A stretch of DNA of 64,000 bases from CAVTHW01 sp963734625 (GTDB lineage: Bacteria > Acidobacteriota > Terriglobia > Bryobacterales > Bryobacteraceae), in assembly GCA_963734625.1 (NCBI GenBank), contig CAVTHW010000001.1, forward strand, positions 1 through 64,000. The letters are read 5' to 3'. The translations under genes were made by a program, and so were the position numbers. Shown piece after piece: positions 32,237 to 42,020 of the stretch. The notes beneath the pieces were generated by a model. The model was not told the DNA's origin. It saw only the letters and a program-made list of their open reading frames with translations, and did no database searches. Within the stretch, counting starts at the first letter, position 1; every line of letters begins with the position of its first letter.

Positions 32237-33724
32237 TCAGTGCGGCTCGTAGTCTGCAAGACGCAGGTCCGTGATCTGGAACTCCCTGCGGATATGGGCG
32301 ACCGGCTCGACAGCGTACACGCTCACGCCGGTAACCGGCCCGAGAACCGGTGCCAGGTACATGGACTGGGTCACCGGGAACAGGTTGGGGTCGGCCGGGA
32401 AGGGAGAATAGGAAACCGGTCGGGGAGGGTAAACTGTGGAAATACCCTCCCCCCCTCTCAAGCGGAAAATCGTCACGAGACCGAATGTCAAGCGATCCGG
32501 CAGCGATCGAAATGCAGATCGGCAATTCAGGACGACTCCTCTGTCCGTTCGGGTCGCCGAACACAACCCTGCTCCCGGCGTTGGGACGAAATCGGCTTGC
32601 TCCCGGACGGGAAGAACGGCGCTTCGGGGATTGCCGTACAAAGTCAGATATATCGAGCCGCTGATCCGCACTGGGCCGTCTTTGATCTTGCGGTAGAAGG
32701 CAGAGTCCACGCGAGCATGAAACAAAGTGAGATCCCAACTGGTCCGCGCGTGGCTTGCTGGATTCTGGTTTGTTCGCCACGAAGCGTTCGCGGGGCCCTC
32801 AATCTTCGCTGCAATTCCTTCCACACTGTACTTCAGCGGCGCGGGGATTCCCGTGACGCGGAGTGGGAGGTCAAGGTTCACCCCGTCGTTCCGGTCGGCG
32901 ATCGCTCGGGCGGCCCACTTCCTATCGTGATCAAAGGCAATGCGCACGGCAGAGACGTCGAGGGGCTGAGTGGAGAAGCGGGCCTGGAGCGCGAAGGCCG
33001 CTGGCCAGGGAAGCCACGCGAATGCCACGAAGGCCATCAGGACCGCGGCGCCCGCCAGGAATCGGGAGGTGGCTGTGTCTCTCCGACCATACTGGCGCAG
33101 GATGATGGCTAGGGCTGCGATCACAACAACCAGGCCGATGGAGTAAGACCTAGTCCATTCCAGGGCGAGCCAGGAATTGCCAATGCCGAACTCGGGGATC
33201 GCTAGATTCCATCCGACGACGGCCAGAACCAGAACGAAGGTAACCGCAAACAACTGAACGAACCCGGTGGTCACGGTGGCGAGCGCGGTGACCGGCAACA
33301 CAAATACGGACGCGAGCAGGACTTGAGTCCACAGCAATCCGCCGAGCTCAGGCCAGATCTGGAAACCGTAGGCGCGTAGGATGACGGCGTCCCCGAGGAG
33401 TTTCGGCAGACTCACAAACATGGCGATGAAGAGCGCCTTCGACGCGAGCAAGCTCCCACGTCCGTAAGGACGCGTCACCCAGAACTCGCTATTCCCCAGC
33501 AGCGGTTCGGCATAGATCAGGCGCGCAATCAAAGCCCACCACGAGGCCGGCAACAGGTACGTGAGCAGTGTTAATGCCACGCCTTTCGCCGCTTCGGGGT
33601 CGTTCCAGGACTGCGCCCCACGGGCCACCATGAAGGTGAACGCAACGGTGGTGACCAGCACAATCGAGATTTCCAGCCACAGGTGCCGAACGTCCTTTTT
33701 GAAAACGTGGAATGCCTGTCTCAT
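32237..33724 (-). CDS. ABC exporter membrane subunit
   Basis: The 495-residue protein has about six to seven hydrophobic segments in its first half (such as SIVLVTTVAFTFMVA and VTALATVTTGFVQLFAVTF), with a long soluble C-terminal part. Its start lies six bases after the stop of the ATP-binding subunit gene at 33731, and the GntR regulator precedes both. This is the usual layout of YtrA-controlled exporters in Acidobacteria. The substrate is unknown; cell-envelope-active compounds are typical for such regulators. Confidence 0.75.
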   Translation of the reverse strand: MRQAFHVFKKDVRHLWLEISIVLVTTVAFTFMVARGAQSWNDPEAAKGVALTLLTYLLPASWWALIARLIYAEPLLGNSEFWVTRPYGRGSLLASKALFIAMFVSLPKLLGDAVILRAYGFQIWPELGGLLWTQVLLASVFVLPVTALATVTTGFVQLFAVTFVLVLAVVGWNLAIPEFGIGNSWLALEWTRSYSIGLVVVIAALAIILRQYGRRDTATSRFLAGAAVLMAFVAFAWLPWPAAFALQARFSTQPLDVSAVRIAFDHDRKWAARAIADRNDGVNLDLPLRVTGIPAPLKYSVEGIAAKIEGPANASWRTNQNPASHARTSWDLTLFHARVDSAFYRKIKDGPVRISGSIYLTLYGNPRSAVLPVREQADFVPTPGAGLCSATRTDRGVVLNCRSAFRSLPDRLTFGLVTIFRLRGGEGISTVYPPRPVSYSPFPADPNLFPVTQSMYLAPVLGPVTGVSVYAVEPVAHIRREFQITDLRLADYEPH

Positions 33725-33730
33725 GTCCTT

Positions 33731-34630
33731 CTACGCCTCCTCTCGGGCGGCTCTCGCCAGCGTCACGAAGATCGCCCGCAGCGGCATCGGTTTCGTCGCG
33801 ATCTGGCAAGCATGCCCGAACAGACGGCGTATCTCGGCCAGAGTGCGGTCGTTCTGGAAGTGGGTATCCACGCAGCGAACTAAGTTGTCAGAGCGCTCGA
33901 CGTTAATCCACGTGGCGGGCCAGGATGGCGGCGATGGCAACCGATCGTCGATTACGATCTCTATCTCGCGAAAGCGCTTTGCCAGCGCTGCCATCTCTTC
34001 GGAGAATTGCAGCCGGCCCTGGTCAAGGTATCCGACGTGACTGACGAAGCTCTCGATCTCATTCAAATCATGAGACGAGATCAGGATAGTCGTGTGTTCG
34101 GCGCTCGCCAGCATACGCTCGATCAGTTCATCCCGTACGAGCGGATCAAGCCCCGTGAACGGCTCATCAAGAACGAGCAGCCGCGGACGGTAGGCAAGTG
34201 AGGAAGCCAGCGCTGTCTTCATGCGCATGCCGTGTGAGAGATGACGCAGTTTTCGGCCCAACGGCAGGTTGAACTCACGCACCATCTCCGTGGACAGCGA
34301 GTCGTCCCAGGTGGGGTAGAACGGCTTCAGGTAGGAGAGAAAGTACTCCACGGTCATCCACCCGGGCAGTTTCTGCTCCTCGGCGACGTAGCCGATGGAG
34401 GCCAATTCGCGACGGGTTAATCGTTCCGAATCGACGCCGAGCACCTCGGCCCGGCCCGAGGCCGGCCGGAGGATGTTCATGAGGATTCTTATGGTGGTGG
34501 TTTTGCCCGCGCCGTTCGGGCCAATCAGACCGTAGATTCCGTTCTCTGGGACTTCGAGATTCACGCCACTGAGGGCGGCAACGCCGCGGTATGTTTTCGA
34601 CAGGTTTTCGGTGCGAATGGGGCAGTTCAT
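33731..34630 (-). CDS. ABC transporter ATP-binding protein
   Basis: The 299-residue protein has Walker A GLIGPNGAGKTTTIRIL, a Q-loop near SIGYVAEEQKLPGW, a variant signature LRHLSHGMRMKTALA, Walker B LLVLDEPFTGLDPL and the switch ISSHDLNE. A C-terminal extension (about 215-299) follows the ATPase core. It pairs with the membrane subunit immediately downstream, and its ATG overlaps the GntR gene's stop by four bases (ATGA). Confidence 0.95.
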   Translation of the reverse strand: MNCPIRTENLSKTYRGVAALSGVNLEVPENGIYGLIGPNGAGKTTTIRILMNILRPASGRAEVLGVDSERLTRRELASIGYVAEEQKLPGWMTVEYFLSYLKPFYPTWDDSLSTEMVREFNLPLGRKLRHLSHGMRMKTALASSLAYRPRLLVLDEPFTGLDPLVRDELIERMLASAEHTTILISSHDLNEIESFVSHVGYLDQGRLQFSEEMAALAKRFREIEIVIDDRLPSPPSWPATWINVERSDNLVRCVDTHFQNDRTLAEIRRLFGHACQIATKPMPLRAIFVTLARAAREEA

Positions 34631-35037
34631 AGTAGTGCGGGCTCCTTAGGCGATTCGCTGTCGCGCAGTGCCTCCCAGTGTTCGCTGACGGCCGCCAAGA
34701 TATCCTCGAGGTCGAGGCCGATCTTCTTGGACTCCACGACAAGGCGTTCGAATTCACCTCCCAGAAGGCGCTTGCGCTCCACGGCCGAGGATAGGGGCGG
34801 CACCGCTACTGTAGTGCCAATGCCAGGCATTACTTCGAGCAATCCCTCAGCGGTCAGTTCTGCCACTACCTTGTGGGCGGTGTTGGGGTTGATCTTGAGC
34901 CCCTTGCTGAGCGCGCGCACCGAGGGGAATGGGGTACCCGGCCGTAAATGCCCAGAAACAATGGCCTTCTTGGCCGCGTAGACGACCTGCTCGTAAACTG
35001 GGACGCCCGGGCGGAACGAAAGCCCAAACGGAATCAT
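34627..35037 (-). CDS. GntR-family regulator, YtrA type
   Basis: The 136-residue protein has an N-terminal winged helix (VYEQVVYAAKKAIVSGHLRP, then PFPSVRALSKGLKINPNTAH, then KVVAELTAEGLLEV) and only a short helical C-terminus, as in the YtrA subfamily. It probably represses the ABC exporter operon of which it is the first gene. The ATG is just seven bases downstream of a predicted -10 box, so the mRNA may be leaderless. A GTGT...ACAC dyad over that box would suit autoregulation. Confidence 0.85.
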   Translation of the reverse strand: MIPFGLSFRPGVPVYEQVVYAAKKAIVSGHLRPGTPFPSVRALSKGLKINPNTAHKVVAELTAEGLLEVMPGIGTTVAVPPLSSAVERKRLLGGEFERLVVESKKIGLDLEDILAAVSEHWEALRDSESPKEPALL

Positions 35038-35039
35038 AG

Positions 35040-35072
35040 GTGTACTATAACACGCAGAACACCAAGCTGCAA
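35040..35072 (-). promoter_or_regulatory. Predicted promoter and operator of the GntR-ABC operon
   Basis: On the minus strand TTGCAG (35067-35072) and TATAGT (35044-35049) are separated by 17 bases. The -10 box lies inside the imperfect palindrome GTGTTATAGTACAC (35040-35053), a plausible GntR site. The ATG at 35037 follows within a few bases, with no Shine-Dalgarno sequence. Confidence 0.5.
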
Positions 35073-35211
35073 GAACATGATTGATCGAACTTCGGCATCG
35101 ATCTCTCCGGACACCTTCCCGAAGACCACGGGGAATGCTTGCCTTACTCTGTTCTGCCGGCCGTGTCGAATCGCGGGCAGTTAACGGTCTACACGGATGA
35201 TGGCTGCTCGC

Positions 35212-37132
35212 CTACTCGTACCGCAAGGCTTCCATCGGATCCACGCGAGCTGCCCGGCGCGCCGGCACGTATGCCGCAACCACAGCCGGCGCAATCATCA
35301 TCACCGTCCCAAAGACGATCGGGAATGCGCTCTTCACCGCCAGGCCCGGGATCAGATTCGCGGCCAACCGTTGGCCCCAGTAGGCGATGGGCGCTCCGAT
35401 CGCCAGGCCCAGGCGGATCATCCCCAGCGCCTCTCCCAGCACCATGCGGGCCATCGTGCTTTGGGTCGCGCCCAGGGCCACCGTGTAGCTGAGCAGCACG
35501 TAGAGGCCGATGGCCGCGATCAGCGCCCCCAGAGCGCCGAATCGGCCGGACAGCGTCGCGATGAGCCGCTCAGGAACGATTGACGCGTCCACCTGCTCGG
35601 CCAGAGTGATGACCTTCCCGACGGGAACGGTCTTCCTGAAACATGTTTAAGTACATCGTGCGGCGCGGGGTTTCACGAAGCTCATAGTACTTCGCGTCGC
35701 CCACCACACCCACGATCTCGTAAGGTTTATCGTCGCCGTCGAGCTTGACGTGCTTGCCAACAGGGTCGGCTCCGCCGAAATAGTAGCGCGCCATCGCCTG
35801 GTTGACTATCGCGACGCGCGGGCGTCCCTGATCCTCGAAACGGAAGTCGCGTCCAGCCAGGAGCGGCGATCCTCGGGCCGTTCCTGGTGGCCTTCGGCGG
35901 TCACAAAATTGGCGGCCCCCGCGCCCTGAATCGGAGTAACTCCGTCGATGGATCATTTGCGACGCATTTCACCAGGCGCCGGATCCAGGGTCACCAGCAG
36001 TATGTGGTTGCGCTGGAAGCCCAGATTCAGGTTCTTGAGCTGCGACAGGTGGCCCACGAACAGGCCGGCAGCGCTCAACAGCAAGACCGACAAGGCAACC
36101 TGAGCGACCACCAGGCCTCTCCCGAAGAGACGCCGGAGCAGCGTCTCGCCGGCCCGTCCGGTTTGCCGCAACGCGGATGCCGGTGCGGACCGAACCGCAT
36201 ACAGAGCCGGAGCCAGTCCGAAGAGCAGGCCGATCAGCAGTGCGATTCCCGCGGTGAAAACCAGCACGTTGGGGTTGGTCTGTACCTGAAGATTGATGCG
36301 CTCAAACTCGCCCCCGCTAAGGAAAGCAGCAGCGACTCGGTTAAGACCTGCCGCACCAGGCGCACCCGTCCGGCCCCGAGGCCAACCCGCACTGCCATTT
36401 TGCGCTGGCGGCCGGCCGCGCGTGCCAGCAGCAGGCTGGCCAGGTTGATGCATGCGATCAGCAACAACAGGCCCCCCACGGCCATAAGAAAAATCAGCGG
36501 CTTGCCGTAGCGGTCGCGCACCGGCGAGAGCCCGGCGCCCGCCGGCTCCACTTCCACCTGTAGTCGCCGTACCAGCGGATCCTTGCTGTTCCCGAAAGGT
36601 ATAGCCCCATGCTCGCGTTGGGCCGTCGTGGCAGCCAAATGTCAGTCCTGGATCCCGCCCGGAGTCCGAAGAACGCTCGCGGTATTACTCCGATAATCGT
36701 CACCGGCCTGTCCTGTACCACGATTCGCTTGCCGAGAATCGCGGGATCCAGATGGAACCGGGTGTTCCAGTAGGGCCAGCTCACCACTGCGACCGCACCG
36801 GCCGCAGCCGTAGGGTCGTCTTGGGGACCGATCAGCCGTCTGATCGCGGGCTTCAGTCCGAGCACCGGAAAGAAGTTCCCGGTAAAATGTTCGCCGATCA
36901 CAATCTCGGGCTCGGAATCCTCAGTGCGCACGTTGACCCGGGTGTCGACCGATGTGCCGGTCATGACCGAGAAGACGTGGTTGTGGTCGCGAAAGTGCCC
37001 GTAGCTCGGCCAGGTCCAGTAGCCGCATCCCACGAAGCGCGTACCGCGCGTCCTGCCAGAGCTGTTCCAGCCAGTTCCGTCCCCACATTTCGTTGGTTGT
37101 GCTCCGAGAACCCCCATTCGGACGGAAGGCAT
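35212..37132 (-). pseudogene. Broken MacB/FtsX-type permease (acidobacterial orphan permease type)
   Basis: Pieces in at least four frames read in order as one permease. First is the periplasmic MacB-like domain (EIVIGEHFTGNFFPVLGLKP, VVQDRPVTIIGVIPRAFFG). FtsX segments follow (VGGLLLLIACINLASLLLAR, RQRKMAVRVGLGAGRVRLVR), then a second periplasmic half (VGVVGDAKYYELRETPRRTM) and the last FtsX block (YVPARRAARVDPMEALRYE). The N-terminal membrane helix is missing before 37132 and several joints lack sequence. No ATPase gene is adjacent, matching the orphan permeases multiplied in Acidobacteria. It looks non-functional. Confidence 0.8.
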
Positions 37133-37307
37133 TTTACCCCCACCGCCCGCCGACTGTCTACACGCGATTCCCCCGGCTCTGACGTCTGCTTCGCGTCGCG
37201 TGGCAGGGGGTTCCAGCTAAGATACAGCATATACTCGATGGGGCCACCCATCTGAGGCTTTCAAATAAATCGCGCAGTTCAGGCTGACCCATTTTAGAAT
37301 CAGGGTT

Positions 37308-37688
37308 ATGAGAACCATCATCGCGAGCGGTCAGGCGCCCCAGGCTATTGGCCCGTATTCCCAAGCGGTTGCTTCGGGAGGCTTCGTCTTTCTCAGCGGG
37401 CAGATCCCTCTCGATCCGGCTACGAATCAGCTTGTGGAGGACGATATCGTGGTTCAGACCGAGCGCGTTTTCGAAAACTTGAAGGCGGTGCTCGAAGCCG
37501 GGGGCTCCTCGCTGGCACGGGCGCTCAAGGTCACCGTCTATCTTCGGGAGATGAGCGATTTTGGGAAGATGAACGAAGTCTACGCGCGCTACTTCCCCGC
37601 CGCCCCGCCGGCGCGCTCGACCATCCAGGCGGCGGCTTTGCCGCGCGGCGCCCGCGTCGAGATAGACCTGATTGCCTCCGCCGGTTAG
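37308..37688 (+). CDS. ridA: RidA-family enamine/imine deaminase
   Basis: The 126-residue protein matches RidA throughout: QAPQAIGPYSQAVASGGFVF, LSGQIPLDPATNQLV, VFENLKAVLEAGGSSLARAL, and PARSTIQAAALPRGARVEID with the catalytic Arg. It hydrolyses reactive 2-aminoacrylate and other enamines released by PLP enzymes. The genes on both sides are on the opposite strand, and its stop overlaps the end of the convergent secreted-protein gene. Confidence 0.95.
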   Translation: MRTIIASGQAPQAIGPYSQAVASGGFVFLSGQIPLDPATNQLVEDDIVVQTERVFENLKAVLEAGGSSLARALKVTVYLREMSDFGKMNEVYARYFPAAPPARSTIQAAALPRGARVEIDLIASAG

Positions 37689-38062
37689 TGCGAGGAATAC
37701 TGGGGCTGCGGCGGGTTCAGCTTGACCGTAATCTTCTGCTCTGGTTGGTCGACAGCGTACTCCTGGGCGAAAGTCTGATAGCCCTTGCCGATGACCTGGA
37801 CCAGAACCTTCCCCTGCGGGACCCGCGGAATCTTGACTATCCCTTGGAGATTGGTACGGGTCTCCCAACTCGTGGGCAGTTTCTTCGCGAACTTGCCCAG
37901 CGCCCGCGCATTCAGGAATCGCACGATAACACTAATGCGGTCGAGGGGCTTCCCATCGAGATTGGTGACTTCGATGGTAAGCGCGGTCAGGGGCGGATCC
38001 GCCGCCAGCAGGGGTGCGGAGAGCAGAGCCAGAGCGGCGACCATGACCCGAACGATTCGCAT
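37685..38062 (-). CDS. Small secreted protein with carboxypeptidase-regulatory-like fold
   Basis: From ATG 38062 the 125-residue product has a signal peptide (MVAALALLSAPLLAADP). A single beta-sandwich unit follows (LTIEVTNLDGKPLDRISVIV ... GIVKIPRVPQGKVLVQVIGK ... QKITVKLNPP) of the carboxypeptidase-regulatory or DUF2012-like kind. It lies eight bases after hpnE on the same strand, so it is probably co-transcribed. Function unknown. A longer frame to 38587 exists only as antisense shadow of hpnE. Confidence 0.65.
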   Translation of the reverse strand: MRIVRVMVAALALLSAPLLAADPPLTALTIEVTNLDGKPLDRISVIVRFLNARALGKFAKKLPTSWETRTNLQGIVKIPRVPQGKVLVQVIGKGYQTFAQEYAVDQPEQKITVKLNPPQPQYSSH

Positions 38063-38070
38063 ACCATGAA

Positions 38071-39360
38071 TTATCGCAAAAGGAACGGCCGGCCCGCGAC
38101 CGCCTCGGCCGCCAGATACCCGCTGCGGACCGCCCCCTCCATGGTGGATGGCCAGCCCGTCTTGGTCCAGTCGCCGGCCAGCAGGAAATTGGCGTACACG
38201 GTCCGGGCCCGGGGCCTGCGCGCTTCGAGGCCCGGCGCCGGGGAGAATGTCGCGCGGACTTCCTTGATGACGTGCGCCCTCAGCAGCGCCGCCTGGCGCG
38301 CGGCAGGGAAAAACTCGGCCATCTCGCGCAGCGCCAAAGCGACGATCTGCTCCTGGCTCATTTCGACGAGCGCGTGCGAGGCGCTCACCACAAGCTGCAC
38401 GTGCCGCCCGCCCTCTTTGTTGAACAGCCATTGGATGGTGCGGTCGAGCAGCGCGGCATGAGGCAATTCCGTCATCGCCCGATCGAACCACAGGTGGATG
38501 GAAGTGATCGGGGAGTGGGAGAACGCCGTCAGATCCAGGCCCAGTTCGGGCGCGACAGCGCCGATGTGCTCGAAGGGCAGTGCGCACACGTAGAAGTCCG
38601 CCCGGTGCAGTTCTCCGCCGGCTTCGACGCCGGCAACCGAGCCCGCCTCGAACCGGAAGCGCTCGACCGGGGTCCGGAGCTGTACCTCCACGCCCGGCGG
38701 GCCGGAGGAATACAGTTCAGCCAGCGGAACGGCCGGCACTCCCATCTCGAAGCCGGAGGGTTCGCCAAAGAACGCCAGGTGGAACACTTGCAGACCATGC
38801 TGCGCCGCCATGGCGTCCAGCTCCGCGTTCACCGCGCTGATCAGGACCGGCCGCCAGAAGCGCCGGATGGCGCTGGCCGGCTGGTTCTTTTCCGACAGCC
38901 ACTGAAGCATGGTGATGCGGTCCAGGTCCTCGCGTTGGGCGAAGTCCTGCTGGACTGCGGCCAAAGCGCGCGCGATGGCGGCCTTGTCGCGCCAACTCAG
39001 GAAGCGCAGCCGGGCGAACGATTCCGCCATGTGCAGAGGCGCGGGCAGCCGCGCGGCCTGTAACACGGAGATCCTTCCCCCCGGCTCCAGGAAGTGGAAC
39101 TCGCGGTGAAAACGGATCTTGTCCAGGACCCCGAGGCGGCGATAGAAGTCCAGCAGGTTGACGCAGCAACCGAGCAGGATGTGCTGGCAATTGTCGATGA
39201 CCGGCGAATCCGCTTCCGCCGGAGCAACGGGAAACGACGCCGCGCGCCCGCCCAGGAATCCGCGGCGCTCGAGCAGCCTGACCCGGCAGCCGGCTTCGGC
39301 CAGCGCGGCCGCGGCCGCCATGCCCGCCAGCCCTCCGCCCGCTACGATGACGTCAGGCAT
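38071..39360 (-). CDS. hpnE: Squalene-associated FAD-dependent desaturase, hydroxysqualene dehydroxylase type
   Basis: The 429-residue flavoprotein opens with the Rossmann motif VIVAGGGLAGMAAAAALAEA. HpnE-type stretches follow: NCQHILLGCCVNLLDFYRRL, WLSEKNQPASAIRRFWRPVL, ITSIHLWFDRAMTELPHA and NFLLAGDWTKTGWPSTMEGA. HpnE takes hydroxysqualene to squalene in the HpnCDE route to hopanoids. HpnC, HpnD and the cyclase are not in this window. Start ATG 39360. It lies nine bases after the stop of the trp gene on the same strand. Confidence 0.9.
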   Translation of the reverse strand: MPDVIVAGGGLAGMAAAAALAEAGCRVRLLERRGFLGGRAASFPVAPAEADSPVIDNCQHILLGCCVNLLDFYRRLGVLDKIRFHREFHFLEPGGRISVLQAARLPAPLHMAESFARLRFLSWRDKAAIARALAAVQQDFAQREDLDRITMLQWLSEKNQPASAIRRFWRPVLISAVNAELDAMAAQHGLQVFHLAFFGEPSGFEMGVPAVPLAELYSSGPPGVEVQLRTPVERFRFEAGSVAGVEAGGELHRADFYVCALPFEHIGAVAPELGLDLTAFSHSPITSIHLWFDRAMTELPHAALLDRTIQWLFNKEGGRHVQLVVSASHALVEMSQEQIVALALREMAEFFPAARQAALLRAHVIKEVRATFSPAPGLEARRPRARTVYANFLLAGDWTKTGWPSTMEGAVRSGYLAAEAVAGRPFLLR

Positions 39361-39369
39361 GGTCGGCGT

Positions 39370-41517
39370 TCAGCGCCTCGCGCGGGCGTGAATCCGGACC
39401 ACGTTCTCCATCAGGCGCAGCCCGCAGTCGCCCTCCAAAGTGAGGATCGATTCCGGATGGAATTGCACGGCCTCGATCGGCAGCGTGCGGTGGCGCACCG
39501 CCATGATGACGCCGTCCTCGGATTCGGCGGTGACCTCCAGGCACTCGGGGAGCGTCGCCTTCTCGGCGAACAGCGAGTGGTAGCGGCCCACGGTGAACTT
39601 CTCCGGAAGCCCTTCGAAGATGCCGGTTCGGTTGTGGGTCACCACCGAAGGCTTGCCGTGCATCGGGTAGTCCAGAATCCCGAGCGACCCTCCGAAGGCC
39701 TCGACCGTGCCCTGGAGTCCCAGGCAGACGCCGAAGACGGGGATCTTCAAGTCCGCTGCGCGCCGGACCAGCTCCGGCACTCCGAAGTCGGCGGGACGGC
39801 CGGGCCCCGGCGAAATCAGGATCAGGTCCGGCGCCAGCTCCGCGATCAGTTCCAGCGGGAAGCCGGCCCGGTAAGTCGTCACTACGACGCCCGTCTGCCG
39901 CGCGTAGTTGGCCAGGGTATGGATGAAGCAGTCGTCGTTGTCGACCAGGAGCAGCCTCGACCCCGCGCCCGGACGGGCTCTGCGCGCGGGCTTCGCCTTG
40001 GGCGGCGCCGGCGCCTCGTGGATTGCCTTGAAGAAAACGGTCGCCTTCAGGCGGGTCTCCTGCTCTTCCAACTCGGGGACGGAATCGTATAGAAGGGTCG
40101 CGCCCACCGGGTAGGCGGCGATGCCATCCCGCAGGTGCGCGCTGCGGATGTGGATTCCCGTGTTCAGGTCGCCGTTGAGCGAGATCATGCCGATCGCGCC
40201 ACCGTACCAGCCGCGCGCGTCCTTTTCAAGATCTTCGATGGCCTGCGCCGCGGCCTTCTTCGGCGCGCCGATCATGGTGACCGCCCACATATGGGTGAGG
40301 AACGCGTCGAGCGCGTCGAAGCCCGGAGCCAGCGTTCCCTCCACGTGGTCCACGGTGTGGAATACGCCGGCGTAGGACTCGATCAAGCGGCGGCCCACCA
40401 CCTGCACCGACCCGGGCACGCACACACGGGACTTGTCGTTGCGGTCGACGTCGGTGCACATGGTCAGCTCGGATTCCTCCTTGCGGGAGTCGAGCAGCGC
40501 GCGGATGTTGTCGGCATCGCGCATCGGGTCGCCCGTCCGGCTGGCGGTTCCCGAGATCGGGCAGGTGTCCACGCGGTCGCCCTCCACGCGCACGTACCTC
40601 TCCGGGGAGCAGCCGACCAGTTGCTCGTCCCCGAACTGGAGCAGGAATTCGTAGGGGCTCGGGCTGATCTTCTGCATCCGGCGGAGAAGCGCGGACGGGC
40701 TGCCGGTGTAAGGAGTGCGGAAGGTTTGGCGCAGGACCACCTCGAAGTAGTCGCCGCGCTTCATGCCTTCGCGGACGGTCTTCACCTTCGACATGTATTC
40801 GGCGGGGGTGTGGTCGCTGATGACTTCGCCGGGCTCTCTGGCCAGGGGCGGGCGAACGGGCTCGCCGGTGCGCTCGAGGGCCTGAGTCGACAGGCCGCCG
40901 CGCGCGAAATCATACTCGAACCGCTCGATCCGTTCCTTCTTGCGGTCCATGAACCAGATGTCGTCGCACAAGAAGAGGTGGAGCACTTTGGCGCCGGCGC
41001 GCGGCAGCTTCAGATTGATGGGGTCGAACTGGAAGAGAAGGTCGTAGCCGAAGGCCCCGACCAGCGCCAGGTGAGCGTCCTTCACCGGGCGGAACTCGTC
41101 AATGATGGTGCGCAGGATGGAGAAAGGCGAGGGCTGCTTGCTGCGTTGCTCTTCCGGGAAGAGCTTGGGCAACGGCTTCAGACGCCCGACCAGCGCTCCG
41201 CCGCGCGCTTCCAGCGACTCCCAACAAGGGTGCTCCGCCAGGAGCGGAAAGAGGATCTGGTTGAGAATTTCCCCGCGCTTGTTGAGCGGGCGGAATTCCA
41301 TCCAGCGCTCCCCCGCGACGATCTCCAGCGGCGGCCGCACCGCGGCTACATCCCAGCGCGAGTACCGGCCCGGATACTCATATCCCGAGGAAAGATAAAT
41401 CCCTTGGTAAGTATCTAGGTCCCGCAGCAGGTGGTCGAGTCCCTTGCGGTAAGGGATCTTCGACACGCTGCGAATAACGCTGATCCCGCCGGGAGTGGAA
41501 TGCCTGGACTGCTTCAT
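39370..41517 (-). CDS. trpE(G): Fused anthranilate synthase TrpE-TrpG
   Basis: The 715-residue protein joins two subunits. Residues ~1-500 are the chorismate-binding TrpE part (GDYFEVVLRQTFRTPYTG, CPISGTASRTGDPMRDADN, LTMCTDVDRNDKSRVCVPG, GGAIGMISLNGDLNTGIHIR). After a Pro/Ala/Lys/Arg-rich linker come ~190 residues of glutamine amidotransferase TrpG (LLLVDNDDCFIHTLANYARQ, PVFGVCLGLQGTVEAFGG with nucleophile Cys, AVQFHPESILTLEGD with the His-Glu pair). It makes anthranilate for tryptophan or for secondary metabolites. No other trp genes are nearby and no leader peptide or attenuator is visible. Confidence 0.95.
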   Translation of the reverse strand: MKQSRHSTPGGISVIRSVSKIPYRKGLDHLLRDLDTYQGIYLSSGYEYPGRYSRWDVAAVRPPLEIVAGERWMEFRPLNKRGEILNQILFPLLAEHPCWESLEARGGALVGRLKPLPKLFPEEQRSKQPSPFSILRTIIDEFRPVKDAHLALVGAFGYDLLFQFDPINLKLPRAGAKVLHLFLCDDIWFMDRKKERIERFEYDFARGGLSTQALERTGEPVRPPLAREPGEVISDHTPAEYMSKVKTVREGMKRGDYFEVVLRQTFRTPYTGSPSALLRRMQKISPSPYEFLLQFGDEQLVGCSPERYVRVEGDRVDTCPISGTASRTGDPMRDADNIRALLDSRKEESELTMCTDVDRNDKSRVCVPGSVQVVGRRLIESYAGVFHTVDHVEGTLAPGFDALDAFLTHMWAVTMIGAPKKAAAQAIEDLEKDARGWYGGAIGMISLNGDLNTGIHIRSAHLRDGIAAYPVGATLLYDSVPELEEQETRLKATVFFKAIHEAPAPPKAKPARRARPGAGSRLLLVDNDDCFIHTLANYARQTGVVVTTYRAGFPLELIAELAPDLILISPGPGRPADFGVPELVRRAADLKIPVFGVCLGLQGTVEAFGGSLGILDYPMHGKPSVVTHNRTGIFEGLPEKFTVGRYHSLFAEKATLPECLEVTAESEDGVIMAVRHRTLPIEAVQFHPESILTLEGDCGLRLMENVVRIHARARR

Positions 41518-41573
41518 GGTACAACCTCGGGAGGCAAATGATTCACCAGGATAGCATGGGGTCGGAAGGCAAC

Positions 41574-42020
41574 CTACTCCGCGCCAAGCGCCTCGATATC
41601 GGCCTTGTCCTGAGTGCGGCCCGTGGCCTTCTTATTCAGGATGAAGGAAGCCTTGTCGATGAAGGAGACAGCTAGCCCGTCCAGTTCCGACGGCACGCGT
41701 CCGCGCCACACGTCTTCGAATTCCACACCTGTAATGGAGGTGAGCACGTCGACCCGGTTGGGAGCCACGCCCAATTGAATGACGCGGCCTTCCTCCAGAA
41801 AATCGCCGGCGGACAGGTTCGTGGAGTTGAAGCCGAACGCGGCAATTGCCCCGATCAGTTTTTCAGCGTTCTCGGCGGAGCGCCGGACTAGGATGTCGAT
41901 GTCGCCCGTGTAACGCGGAAAGCCGTGAAAAGCCAGGGCGAAGGCGCCCACGATCACGTACTCAACCCCGCTGGAATTGAGAGACCCGACAAACTCTTTC
42001 AAGTCTTTCGGAAGCCGCAT
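41574..42020 (-). CDS. Nucleotidyltransferase-fold protein, partner of the small gene upstream
   Basis: The 148-residue protein has the minimal nucleotidyltransferase pattern: VEYVIVGAFALAFHGFPRYT, then GDIDILVRRS with the two metal-binding Asp residues, then APNRVDVLTSITGVEFEDVW with a third acidic position, and SFIDKASFILNKKATGRTQD at the end. Such proteins occur as second genes of small two-gene modules resembling toxin-antitoxin pairs (MNT/AbiEii-like). It overlaps the upstream small gene by 59 bases. The target of nucleotidyl transfer is unknown. Confidence 0.75.
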   Translation of the reverse strand: MRLPKDLKEFVGSLNSSGVEYVIVGAFALAFHGFPRYTGDIDILVRRSAENAEKLIGAIAAFGFNSTNLSAGDFLEEGRVIQLGVAPNRVDVLTSITGVEFEDVWRGRVPSELDGLAVSFIDKASFILNKKATGRTQDKADIEALGAE

